Assembly: GCF_007655135.1 (NCBI RefSeq) | Contig: NC_045127.1 | Location: 5,961,001 to 6,025,000 of the forward strand | Length of the DNA: 64,000 bases | Reading direction: 5' to 3' | Origin: Punica granatum | Taxonomy: Eukaryota; Streptophyta; Magnoliopsida; Myrtales; Lythraceae | Part shown: positions 1-13,130 of the stretch, in pieces | How positions within the stretch are numbered: the first letter of the stretch is position 1 | Layout: the number at the start of each line of letters is the position of its first letter | Notes under the pieces: model-generated | What the model saw: only the letters and a program-made list of their open reading frames with translations | What the model was told of the DNA's origin: nothing | The model's database searches: none | Position numbers and translations under genes: made by a program

Positions 1-566
1 GAAAAGGATAATCCTCTTCCTCTGCTACTTGCTTTACGCGTACAGAAGATGAAAAGATGGAACAAGTTGAATCCATTTGGAAAAAGAAATTATTCAAAGA
101 TTTCTCTTTTCAACTGCGTTTCCAGAATCCAGAAAGAATCCAGAATTGTTTGGATTCAAGGTCTTTCTGACACTGGTAAGTTCTGAGACGTATGCGGCGA
201 CAATTTGTAGCTAAGTAGGCAATGCTTACGACAACCACCCTGACCAGTGGTCTATGCACTCAAAGAGCAGCAGAGGCAAAATTAAGCAGAGCATAGACAG
301 AAAGAGAGGCCCTTCGATTTGGTCATATACGTAGTACAAGTGCTACTCCGTGCTCGTATCACAAAAAAGCCTTGTTGTTTCGATTGCAGAATGTCAAAAC
401 ATACAAATGATGCAGATAAATCTGTAGTGCCATGTTATGGGAGGTTAATTGTCACAGCACAATTGCAATTTTATCCACTCAGAAAATGCACCCTTCTAGT
501 TCGGTAAACTAAGAACCTCACGATATGCTCACATTAAGTAAAGAAAGGCACAACTATGGATTTCCA
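1..566. other. Left edge and spacer downstream of the RUB gene
   Basis: No gene is recognised here. The plus strand is open in one frame from the window edge to about position 172 (58 codons) and ends at a good splice-donor match, CTG followed by GTAAG at 173-178, so it might be an internal exon of a plus-strand gene lying mostly to the left. I do not recognise the peptide and the compositional support is weak. The right-hand part should contain the 3' UTR of the minus-strand RUB gene. Confidence 0.2.
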
Positions 567-2559
<1,993 letters not shown>

Positions 2560-4450
2560 GGTTCACCTTACTTTTACTTTTATATTAATGTATATGTAGA
2601 TATAAATTTAAATATAGATATTTTGTATAATTCTAAGCTTTGAGAATTTTTTATTGGGATTTTCTTCGTATTTTTGCAATTGTAATTGATATGTCTAATA
2701 CATATGAAAAGAAATGAGAAATTCCACCATCGAAATAAAAAGAAAAATTCGAAAATTTCAAGGAAGTCGTGTGCTATTATTTCGTTTCTTATTCTTTGGA
2801 ATTTATTTTGTTTCTATGTATATTTTGGTATTCGAAATGTCAATTGATAGTGACCAATTCAGTTCGAATTCGGTGATCGTTAAGAAATAAAATTCTCTCA
2901 ATCAAAAATTTTCTTCACTTATAAGACTCAAATATTATACTTTACTTAAACGAACAAACGTCAAATTGCTTAAACCAATATATATTATTTTCTTTTCTTT
3001 CATATATAATATAATTATTATGTAAAGATATTGGACTAGGGGTTCCAACAATATTCCTATTTTGTGTTGGAGGAGCTGAGATTCTAATTCTATATATCAG
3101 AAATTCAAAGCAATATGCTTTTCCCAATTTCTTTTTTTTCAATTAATATTAGTCATATATAATATATAAGCTTCAAATCCACGCTAAAATATTAAAAAAA
3201 AATTCCACTGAAAAGTCTAGATTTTCTAGTGAAATATATTGAGTTGTGGCTCTCTGCCTATTTTCCGAAATTATTTCCCTGAATAACTTACGACAATGCC
3301 AAACTCCCTGACAAAGATTTTGAGTATATAATTACAAAACCTCTATATTTCTTAAATTTAGCATATTTTTAAAAGATAAATTCATGGAAAAAAAAAATTA
3401 TCGCATTTAGCATCCATCAACATGTCCAAGAGTTTTGCTAACTTGACAATTAACAAACACCAAGAGCCACATAATTGTAAATATTTTAATTTTTTTTAAA
3501 AAGAGTAAATGACTGAAATATAATCATGAACGTTTGTCCAGAAGTCATTTTTTTTATTTGGGCTTGATCTCGGAGGTGAGAGTCCCGTTGGAGGTCATAC
3601 CCCTTGGGATGAGATCTCCGGTCCTCCAAGAGGTTAGTATTTTTGGATGCGGTCACCCACCTCCGCCCCCGAATAAAGCGAAAATTCTACGAATTTATCG
3701 TGTAAAAATTCTAACATGACTTCATATCCCCATAATATGAGGTCTCATTATCGTTGGATACAGACCGCGTCGCAGGGTCCACGCACATCCAACGGGGAAA
3801 AAGTCGTGTTCTCATAGCGCAGAGTCGTGCTAGCAGAACTGTCTATGAAGATATTCATGACAGCCGACTTAATTATTATCTCGTAAAAATTACAGGATAA
3901 TTCTCGTTTTCCGTGCAAATTCGTCCGGCCAAGTCATATATGGCTTGAGCTTTTTATGGGCCCCCACTTTCAGGACGTGGCTTGTCGGTTCAGTTGATGG
4001 GCTTAATCCCACGCCGAACCAATTCGAGCTTTGCACGAGTGGGATGGACGCGGTTCAGTTTGGTTCGAATTTGTATACCGGGCCGGATGGAAAGGGAATC
4101 ATGTCCGAGCACCGCGAGACGAAGGAATCGATCGTTCTTCGGGTGTTGAACATAAATTAGTGACATATTAGGTGGTTTGGTTTGATTTTGCATACGATGA
4201 TTATCTGGCCATGACATAAGTCATACTTGAAAAATGAAAATAGACAAGCGGTTTATGTTGGTATGTAGGCTCAGGTCCAGTTTTATGAATCATGGGCCTG
4301 TACTTAGCAAAGCTTGTGACTGCTAAATCAATTTAGCACTGGGAAACAAAAGCCAATGCTATACGCCAGAGGATTAGGCGTTCATGTATAACACCTCATA
4401 TTACTCGATCGATTTGGGAGAAGATTTACTATCCGGTCCAGAATCCCTAA
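2560..4450. repeat. Diverged ~1.8 kb duplicated block, copy 1
   Basis: Matches 5890-7650 in the same order and orientation. Landmarks: a phrase meaning 'gatattgga...aggggt' at about 3028 and 6169; 'gttgtggctct' at 3243 and 6813; a pair around 3860 and 7000 ('gacagcc...cttaa'); 'gttgatgggcttaatc' at 3992 and 7179; and 'atgtataac' with 'ctactcgat'-like sequence near 4385 and 7557. Divergence is substantial, with many indels. No long reading frame is shared. It may be an old segmental duplication or two copies of an unclassified repeat. Confidence 0.6.
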
Positions 4451-4899
4451 CGCGATCAAGAACTAAACAATGAAAAAAAAAATTAAGCATGCATTTGTTT
4501 GGACTTAACGTTACCAAAAAATTTAGACGTATAATTTAAAATTTTAGACAGCTTAAAATAACTGCCTGAAATATTAAGTAAAAATTTATCTGATAAATTC
4601 TTCAAATAGGGAATATCCCGTTTTATAATTTGTATTTAATGGACATCCCACCCCAATACACTTATTTTCATTGCTGGCCAAGATTTTACATTTTAAGTGG
4701 GCCGGAAAAGTGAAAGAATAAAAATCATAAAGTCTATGATTATTTTCGTCAATATCTTACTTTCACTCGCATTTCAAATCTTAATTTCGTAAATATGAAT
4801 AATGTTAGATAAAATGGGCCAATCACTTCAATGAAAGATTTGTTTAATTGAATTTTTATAAGACTGCAACAGTCAGCGCAGTCCTAGTAGAGGGTAACT
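4451..4899. other. AT-rich spacer before LINE remnant
   Basis: No gene is visible. The stretch is AT-rich and lacks a convincing open frame. The last ~50 bases may belong to the decayed LINE that follows, but the 5' limit of that fragment cannot be placed. Confidence 0.3.
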
Positions 4900-5727
4900 G
4901 GCACTGGGTAATTGGCACTAGCCAAGGAGTTCGGATCCGCAAACTACTCTGATTCGGGACTACAACACTTGAATTCTCCGATCAGGATAAAGTCTTGTGG
5001 ACACCTCACAAATCGAGGCAATTATCTACATCCAATGCCTGGAAGTGTCTAAGAACCAAAAGACCGAAAATTGAATGGAGGAATGCAGTTTGGTTCGATG
5101 GACAACTCCCTCGATCTTCTTTTATAAGTTGGTTTTGTGTGCATAACAGGTTGGATACAAATGACCAATTACTAAAATGGGGGATTTCTCTTGTTGCAGT
5201 CGAATATGAATTTTGTAGTGTGCAATTGGAAACTCGATACCATCTTTTTTCTGAATGTCCAGTTACTCAAGAAATTTGGAAAAGTCTAATAGCTTGACTT
5301 GGCTTGCACAGATCCATTGTGGATTGGAATATGAAGTTATGCTGGATCTCTTCTCTTCATGATAAGAAGCTTGATGTTATTTGTCTCGAGCTTCTTTAAA
5401 CTCATTACATATATTACATATGGAGAGAGAGAAACTGTAGGATCTATCAAAAGCAAGTCTCGTCGCTAGCGGCCATTGTTCGAAAAATCGTTGTATATGT
5501 GCAAGCAAAATTATTTGTTTATTCCCGACTCTCGTTTAAGATTGTACATTCTATCTTAGCAATGCATATGCTTCACTCTCTTGATATTAGCTAGTTGTAT
5601 ATTATGGGGTTCATTTTGGGTATATTTTGGGGTCCCCTTAGTTCATATGAATTGTACAGGGGTAACTAGTTCTTTTGATGTAAATACATTTTGTCTTCAA
5701 TGAAGTATTCCCACTTATCAAAAAAAA
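4900..5727 (+). mobile_element. Decayed LINE (non-LTR retrotransposon) 3' end
   Basis: From 4953 the plus strand encodes the C-terminal zinc-binding region of a plant LINE reverse transcriptase (zf-RVT). Visible features include an opening like DQDKVLWTPHKS, a central W-F-G-Q-L-P-type segment, 'HNRLDTNDQL' and a Cys/His region ending in 'HLFSECP'. The frame is broken by TGA just after 5294 and by TAA near 5396, then continues with 'YYIWRERNCRIYQ', a hallmark of plant LINE C-termini. A 3' UTR and an A-rich tail close the copy at about 5720-5727. It is 5'-truncated and inactive, and lies between the two copies of the duplicated block. Confidence 0.8.
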
Positions 5728-5889
5728 TATTATAAGACTAATAATGATTTTTAAAATTAATTAAATATAGTGTAGCTTAATTTTAAATATTTCTTAATAT
5801 ACTTAAAATTATGAGTATTTATTAATGAAATATCAATAAGCGATTAAAATATTTCTTTGAATATATTTTCTTTAATTACGATACTTATT
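5728..5889. other. AT-rich spacer
   Basis: Very AT-rich sequence between the LINE tail and the second duplicated block. Nothing recognisable. Confidence 0.3.
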
Positions 5890-7650
5890 ATTTAATTTAT
5901 ATATAGCATACTATTCATAGACGTTTACTATTCAATCCTAAAATACAATGGTGTCGTCAAATATATATATACATATATAGATGTACAATTTTGTTAATTT
6001 TGACAATTTATGACTGGGATTTTCCTTCATATTTTTTGTTACAATTAATAAGTCACTACTCAAAGTAAATTGAGACTCAAATTCGTAAATTAAAATAAAA
6101 GTGTGTGTCACTATTCCATTTCTCATTTCCGGTACTTTCTCCTTCTTTTTACATACATAATTGGGAAAAGATATTGGACAAGGGGTCGGACCCACTAATA
6201 TTCCTCTACTGCGTTGGATTATAAGAAATTCAAAGTAATATTCTTTTCCCCTTTTCTTTATAATGGTAATGTAGATTTATCCATATATATATATATATAT
6301 ATATGGATAAGGTATAAGCATAAATTCCACGCTAAAATTTTAAAAGATTTTTTCACTCAAAAGTCTATAGATGTTCTCATGAAATTAGAGGGGACATACA
6401 CGCGAAAACATATATCAGAAACAACAAAAAAATTAAGTATACGTGTTAGCATACATCATATATTTTTCGAAAATTTTCTTTTAATTAGCTGGATTAATTA
6501 CTTTAATTAAAAAATTATTTGAAGATTAAGAAATTATTTTTATGTACAAATACACAATGCAAGAGGAACAAAATAAGGATAAAATATGTGTGAATGCAAA
6601 ATTAGTGTAGAAGAACACGTTAGGAAAGCGAGGAAAGAGAGAGAGGAGCAAAATAGGGTATGCGAAGGGAAAATTAAAGTTAATAACTAGTTATTGGTAC
6701 CGCATTTATCATTATAGTCTCAATTTGCAATATAGGCGATCTCGAAACAAAATATGAGATAAAAGAGACTGTTCGAACTTTATAAATAGTAGAGATATAG
6801 AGATATTATTAGGTTGTGGCTCTTTGCCCAGTTTTCCAAAATTGCTTCCTCGAATATATTTCCACTTAAATATTATAGATCAATAACCAATTTACAGTTG
6901 GAATATTTTTCACACGTATGAATACATAGAATTCTCAAATCTTATATAAAAAAGAAAAATATTCAAGTCATTATGAAATCATGCATGAAGATACACCTGA
7001 CAGCCAGCTTAACTGTCCCATAAAATTACAGGGTAATTCATGTTTCCCGTGCGATCAGTCGGGCGAAGTAAGATAATATGAAAATAATTATAATTCATTG
7101 AACTGGCTTAACCTATGACAGGATATGGGCTTGAGTTTCTGACGGGCCTCCACTTTCAGGATGAGGCTTGTCGGTTTGGTTGATGGGCTTAATCACAGCC
7201 CGAACCAATTCGAGCGTTGCACGATTGGCATGGACACGGTTCAGTCCGGTCCGGTTCAAACATGTATACCGTGCTCGGTTGGAAATGGAATCGTGTCTAA
7301 GCACCCGAGACAAAGGAGTCAATTGGAGTTCGGGTTATGCACAGAAACGAAGGGACTAGGCAGTTCGGTTCAATTTTACGCAAGATGACCTCGCCGTGAC
7401 TCAATCATACGCGAAAAATTGAACATAGACAACCGGTCTATGTAGGCTCAGGTCCAATTTATGGATTCTGGGCCTGTCCTTGGCAAAGCTTGTGTCCGCT
7501 AATCGATTTAGCAATGGAAAGCAAAGCCAGTGCTACATATGAGATGGTTTCATTGATGTATAACATCTCATGCTACTCGATTGACTTGGAATTGAGAGAA
7601 TATTATTATCCGATCTAGACCCCGAACACGAACAAGAAATAAACAACGAA
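5890..7650. repeat. Diverged ~1.8 kb duplicated block, copy 2
   Basis: Second copy of the block at 2560-4450, in direct orientation and about 3.2-3.3 kb away. It carries an (AT)n microsatellite at about 6281-6304 that copy 1 lacks, and extra AT-rich sequence around 6310-6800. The best-kept segment is 7100-7520, including the region around 'cgaaccaattcgagc' (7200) that matches 4015. No gene is supported in it. Confidence 0.6.
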
Positions 7651-7952
7651 TGAAGAATAAAGGTTATTACTATTATCATCGTCTCCATGGAGGAAGCACT
7701 AAGCCTGTTTGAAGCATACTTTCTTTTTTCTTAAATGTCATGATTCAGAAAAGAATTGGATTCTTCTCTGCTGATTCTTCTGTTTCTCTCTTGCAGATCT
7801 GAATTAATTCCTAATACATCGACTTAACTGAATGTACATATACCAACTCTATCTACCCGCCTTAGACCCCTCTAACCCGATCTATCATTTACACTGTGAG
7901 ACCAACCGACACCAACATTTTCGAGATGTTCCGGGGACAATCCCTGGCCTCC

Positions 7953-9760
7953 TCAGATCGACATGTTCAGATCGATCCGAGCTTTCTTTGGCAATGGGAC
8001 TATGAGGTTGCACCTCGGGCACTTTGGATTGCTTTCAGAGACCAGCACGTATGCCAAGCAACTCGCACAACCAGTGGCGACCGGGGAACTCAATGGGTTC
8101 AAGAGCATCTCGTCCTTCTCCTGTTCCCGGGCGACGTCTTTATTGCAGGATGACGATGATGAGCAGGAAGGGGACTGCAGCGCTTTCCAAAATGGGGATC
8201 TCCTCTTTGTAGGCTCCCTCTCTGCTCTCTCGAGTGCGGACTTTACTTTGTCGAGAGTGCACACGCTCTGGTAATTGAATGGCAGTGACAAGGAGGATGA
8301 AGAAGATGAGGACGGGGACGATGAGACCAACTTCAAGTCTAAGGAAGGCTCATCAAAGAGGCTGAGGGCGAGCTTCGAAGGAGACGTTGGGGAGTTCAAG
8401 TCTTGGAGTTTTGCTTGGGTCCTCTGATCTGACGATAGATTAGGTGCGCCGCATCTTTGTATGTAGACCTTTCCCGACTGAAATATAAGAAAAAAGATGC
8501 AGTCAGTTTTAGCAATCAGAAACTGAATATAGCCTATGTACATCGAGCTCTTCCGATCTTCATACAAGCAATGATCAACATATCGATCGTGAGAAGCACG
8601 CCAGTCTAAACTGTATGAACCGTCATCATAAGGAATCATCCGCATTTTCTATAACCCGGTTTTTCAAACCTCAAAGGGTCATCATTGTCTTCCAAATGAA
8701 ACTAGAACAGAACTCATCAAAACAAAAGGATCACAGAGATAGAAACTGAAAATTTACAAACAAAATTTTAGATGATGTTCCGGGAAAAGTGAAACCGAAA
8801 ATTTCCCCCAACAAAATCAAAACTGAGATGCTGTATGAATCCCCTTAAACCCGAATAAGGTCGCCCCCCAATTTAGTCAAAAGTGAGAACGATATCAAAC
8901 TTACTTGATCAGCACGTCGTTAGATTAATTTCCTTATTTAGAATTCACTTCCAACACTTTAAGCATGTGCCGTGATCGTGAAATCAATACATCCCAAACA
9001 ATATCGATCCTACAACCAATGAAGAGAGAACACTCTTGGACTTGGGTGGCAACCGTATCAGTTCAAAGTACCATGTTGTATCATGTTACGAGATAACAAA
9101 ATCAGTTGGCTTCTCCTGTTCCATTCATTTTCCCTAGTTCCCTAAGCAAATGAATGAATGCAAAGGCAGAAGAATATATGATCAGAGCAGAGCAACACTG
9201 AGGACCCCTCAAACAACAGACCGAATCCGAGGAGTTCGAGAAGACTTCATAAATTAAACCGAAAATACTCGACCAACAGAGGGAACAGAAAGCTCGGAAC
9301 ATTTCGAATAAACTATCTATCAGTTGACCTGCAATTCATCTCTCGCAAATCAATCTGGTCCGGCATAGTTACTCAATTCAACAGAAGCTTGAGAATCGGA
9401 GACTCAAAAATGGCGAATCTTAATCATTTCTAGCAACAGCTTGGCCTAATTGAGCAACGGAAGCTGATTCAAGCTCTGTGAAGAAGACGATTCGTTTACC
9501 TTCAGGTCCAGCCGCTTCTCCCAGCCCACGGGGACGTGGAGGTCGAGGTCAAGCTCCTCGGACTCGACCTTGATGGGACCGCCACCGAGCAGGTCCCGGG
9601 TGATTAGGACCGTCGATTTCTCCGGGGCCGACTCGCTGCCCACCGTCCGGTAGCCATTCAGGTAGCGTGCAAGGGAGCTCACGTCTGCCGCCATGTCCGG
9701 AGAGCTGAGCAAACTGGAGCAAAGAGTTGAACGAGCGGAAGTGAATATCTGAGACGCCAT
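7953..9760 (-). CDS. CFL1-like protein (degenerate WW domain, EAR motifs, Cys pairs)
   Basis: Exons on the minus strand are 9760-9500 and 8477-7953 (phase 0 junction, donor GTAAAC, acceptor TTTCAG), giving 261 aa. The family, CURLY FLAG LEAF1/AtCFL1, is reported as WW-domain proteins that repress cuticle development with HD-ZIP IV factors. Seen here: LDLDL at 70-74, a WW-like start 'VPVGWEKRLDLKSGKVY' at about 77-92 lacking an obvious second Trp, LDLKL at 133-137, Ser-rich stretches, a CxxC-x12-CxxC motif (Cys224, 227, 240, 243), a basic 'PKKAR' and a terminal 'IDLNMSI'. The leucine motifs are EAR-type and suggest co-repressor binding; the Cys pairs resemble GIR1-type proteins. A TATA-like palindrome lies only ~20 bp upstream, so translation might instead start at Met23 (position 9694). 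Confidence 0.8.
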
Positions 9761-9777
9761 GAAGGGGGCCTTCTGTT

Positions 9778-9791
9778 CAATATAAATATTG
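9778..9791 (-). promoter_or_regulatory. TATA-like palindrome upstream of CFL1-like gene
   Basis: The sequence CAATATAAATATTG is a perfect palindrome containing a TATA-box match on the minus strand. It is ~20 bp from the first ATG (9760). A transcription start ~30 bp downstream of it would fall inside the first codons, which is why the internal Met23 is a possible start. Confidence 0.4.
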
Positions 9792-12630
9792 AAGGGACGA
9801 GAAGAGAAGAGGAGGCAGTCGGTGAGCTAAATTAATTTGTTGCAGAATTTGCAAAACGATCCCCCAATTATCTTATATTACGACTTGGTCATAATGCTTT
9901 GATATTTTCGATTTTGACCTGCATGTCAAGAGCTTGTCTCGATACGCCCCCCAAAGGATTTGACTTGCGCCTTCCAATTCTCCATCAGGACATTTCATTT
10001 CATCATGTATTCACGCCCTCGTAGTTGCAAATTTCTTTCACCAAAAATCGAGATAAATAAATTTAGAATTTTATTGCATCAGCCCGAATTAGTCATGAAA
10101 ACGTGATAGTTGGAATCCTCGCCTTCGGTGTCTTAGAAAGGATGAAAAAGTGTTGTAAAGCAGACGATTAAAAGTTTCTTTTGTTTTTTCTTTTATGAAA
10201 AAATAAATAAGTTTATATTTTTATCATATCAGCTCGGATTAATTTTACGAGAGTCCAAAATAATACAACCATTGAATTACAACTTAGAAGGGTCAAATCG
10301 ATTCCAGTTAGCGCATCTAGAGACGTGAAGATCTTCACGCTTCAGCTTTTTAGAATGGACGAGATAGTATTTAAAATTTTAATTTGAGAGTAGTGTGATA
10401 TAATTTGGATTAGCTAATTAGTTTGCCTTTTCATATCTTTAATTTGTGAAATTTTTACATGATCATATTTTATAATTATATAAGGCGAGAAAAAAAAGGT
10501 TAATAAAATTTCTTTAATTAAAAATAATTATAATAATTACTCAAGTGATTAATATTCATTTTTCTGTTATATGCAATATAATTGGTGTTTGATCATATCA
10601 TATATCATATGATGAGGTAAGTTCAGTAAAGAATTTTTTTTTCACATTTATTTGATCTGTGAGTACAAAGGACAACTGAAAAGAATCAAATTTTTTTTTT
10701 ATCTTTCTTGGTTATTTAAATGTATATGCATTAAATTAGAGGGCATTTCAATTTAATTTGCCAGTAATTTAAGATTATAAATGTTTCATTTAATGTTTGG
10801 ATCTACAGCGTCACATATGAGGAATGCATAAGAGTAATGGTGGCTCATTAAATTTTTCCTAGTACTAGTACTCCAAAACCATTTATTTAATTTCCGATGA
10901 TTTATATTTTTATTCATTCAATGATTGTTTATTTGTTAATGGGTTCTGCAGTTAATTACTAATCCTTTATTAAGTATTTACTCAGAAAACGAGTAGACAT
11001 CCTAATATTTATTTGGCAATTATTATTAAAATCGAGATGGTGTTTTCTGTTATACGCTTTTAATAAGTTTTAAGACTCACATTGAACAAATTAATTGCTT
11101 CGAAAATTTTCCAAATAAACAGGACTAAAAGATATCTAAGTAAATGTTTGAACCATTCATCGTCTCGGTTAAAATTGTAGACCCGGAACTATATAGGATA
11201 TATAGCATACATGAGTTTGGAATAACGTTTCTTACTATAACAATGGTTTTTTTTTTCCTATTTTTAACTGTTGATTCGGATGAACATCGAAGCGAGGCAT
11301 TGAAAAGCAAGTATATACTTCAGAGAAAGAAATTGATTTGAAAGGGGAAGTGGCGAGGTCCGGTATAATAGTTTTATTCTGGATTTAAAATTATATAAAG
11401 AAATGATTCTAGGTCCATATAAGGAAGGGGAAGTATGGTGGTTTTCTCCAGTCGCATCCACCCCTCCTTCTCTCGTTCTTATTATTATTATTTTATTTAT
11501 ATTTATATTCATATTTAGTTTAGATATACGGACATTTTTACGGTATGAATCACCACATATCCAAACATTCAATGGGTCTAATTGTCGAGCGAGGTCAACC
11601 AATCAAGGAATAAAGCGCTTCCGATCATGACTTTTTTTCTCCTATTACAAGACTTACATTTGAGACCTTAATTAATCAGAACAAATGTCAAATTACTTAA
11701 AACTAAAGCATGTTAGTTGAAAGGCTATTTCAAATTATCACCAATTTAAATTGTTTATTCTTCTTTTTTGTGACGTTATAAATACTAAGACAATGCTCGC
11801 GGCAACGCCACTAGTCATTGTTTGGCAAATAGAAATGGCATGTTTGATCCAACTTTTAGAAATTTATTACAATATCCAGGACCCAATGTGATAAGCTCAT
11901 AAATTTCAAGCAATTATTGAAGGAATGGATTTTAATTAACAGCATACTGATAGAGATCTAATAAAATTAGCATATATATTTATTTATAAATCGTTTATTT
12001 CTAAAACTGTGGTACATATTAAAACTTTTATAACATTAGAGTACACCAAAATTGTATTCAAATCTAAATAGGCAAGAAAAGAATGAAGAAAAAGTTATTT
12101 TGATTTCTCTCGTATTTATTTATCTCTTTTCTTTCTATCTCCCTCAGTTTTTCATTCCTTCGTTAATGTATTTTAAAGCGCTCGTTCTAGTTTATTTCTT
12201 AAAAAAAAAAAACTTAAATATATTTCTTAAATTTGATATTTTGATACTTTATTTTAGACTTCCATCATTTAGAGCATGTGATTTATCATGTGTCCAATAT
12301 GTACTTGATTTGAAAAAAAAAGAAAATGATGTTCATATGGATTTGATTAGCAATGATCATAAATCTGTTTTGATTTATATTAAAAAATGAAAGGGATTTA
12401 CTCAATTTATATCATAAATTAATTATAATTGATTCTTGTTATGCGAAAGGCACATTTTTTTTTATGCGTACCATATTATGAAAGATGCACTTTCACTCTA
12501 TTAAGATTTGACAAAATAAGGATTGGGGACCAATTTATATATACACACACACTATTTTGAGGTCCTTTCACGAATTTTTCTTAGAAGGATCTAAAATCGC
12601 AAAGGAACAATTAGAAAGTATAATAAATAT
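9792..12630. other. Intergenic region, AT-rich, one MITE copy
   Basis: No host gene is supported. Open stretches are short and low-complexity. The only recognisable item is a diverged copy of the 176 bp MITE family at about 10448-10635. (CA)n and poly-A/T tracts are scattered. Confidence 0.4.
10448..10635. mobile_element. Diverged copy of the ~176 bp MITE family
   Basis: Starts with GAAATTTTTACATGATC and contains 'ttaataaaatttctttaatt', 'taattactcaagtgattaat' and 'atatgatgaggtaag' near its end. These match, in order, the elements at 17164-17339 and (reversed) 17954-18129. The right inverted repeat is degraded. No target duplication was identified. Confidence 0.5.
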
Positions 12631-12639
12631 AAGTTTGTT

Positions 12640-13130
12640 CAAGTGATTTTCAACATTTGTTTCTCATGTGAGGAATTTGTGTCCTGTGTATAGAGAAATT
12701 CCACGATTGTGAGAGTTCTACTACTTAGTGGGCCTTCCCAACTTGCTAAATTAGTTGTAACTCATTGGACTTCTGGATATCATGCTCCAAAATCTGAAAA
12801 GAAATAGATAACAGTAAAAAAAAATTGAGGCAAATTCGAGTCTTGTGTGTGGAGAAAACTAACGATTGGGAGAGTTTTCCCACTTAATAGGCTTAGCACG
12901 AGTTGGATTATTCGGAACTCATTGGACTTTTCAAATATCATGCTCTAAAACCTAGAAAGAAATAGGAAATGCAAATAGACAAATAATACTATCTTAATAG
13001 ATAAAAGTAAAAAAAAAATATTGAGGCGAATTCGAGTTTTGCATGCAGAGAAAATTAATAATTGTGAGAGTTTTGTCACTTAATAGGCCTAGCACTGTTG
13101 GATTACTTGGAATTCAATGGATTTTCGTAC
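12640..13130. repeat. Three diverged tandem copies of a ~190 bp LTR-like sequence
   Basis: Three consecutive related segments begin near 12655, 12830 and 13020. Each has, in order, 'gag-aattcgagt'-type sequence, 'gagaaaa', 'attg(t/g)gagagtt', 'cacttaataggc' or a variant, 'ggattactcggaactcattggact', and 'atatcatgctc' in the first two. The phrasing resembles plant LTR-retrotransposon terminal repeats, but no coding part or primer-binding site accompanies them. A related fragment is seen near 49150-49240. Confidence 0.5.

Noticed and set aside
1..172. Open frame at the left window edge with a donor-like GTAAG
   Set aside because: Peptide not recognised, no start or acceptor in the window; not enough to call a gene.
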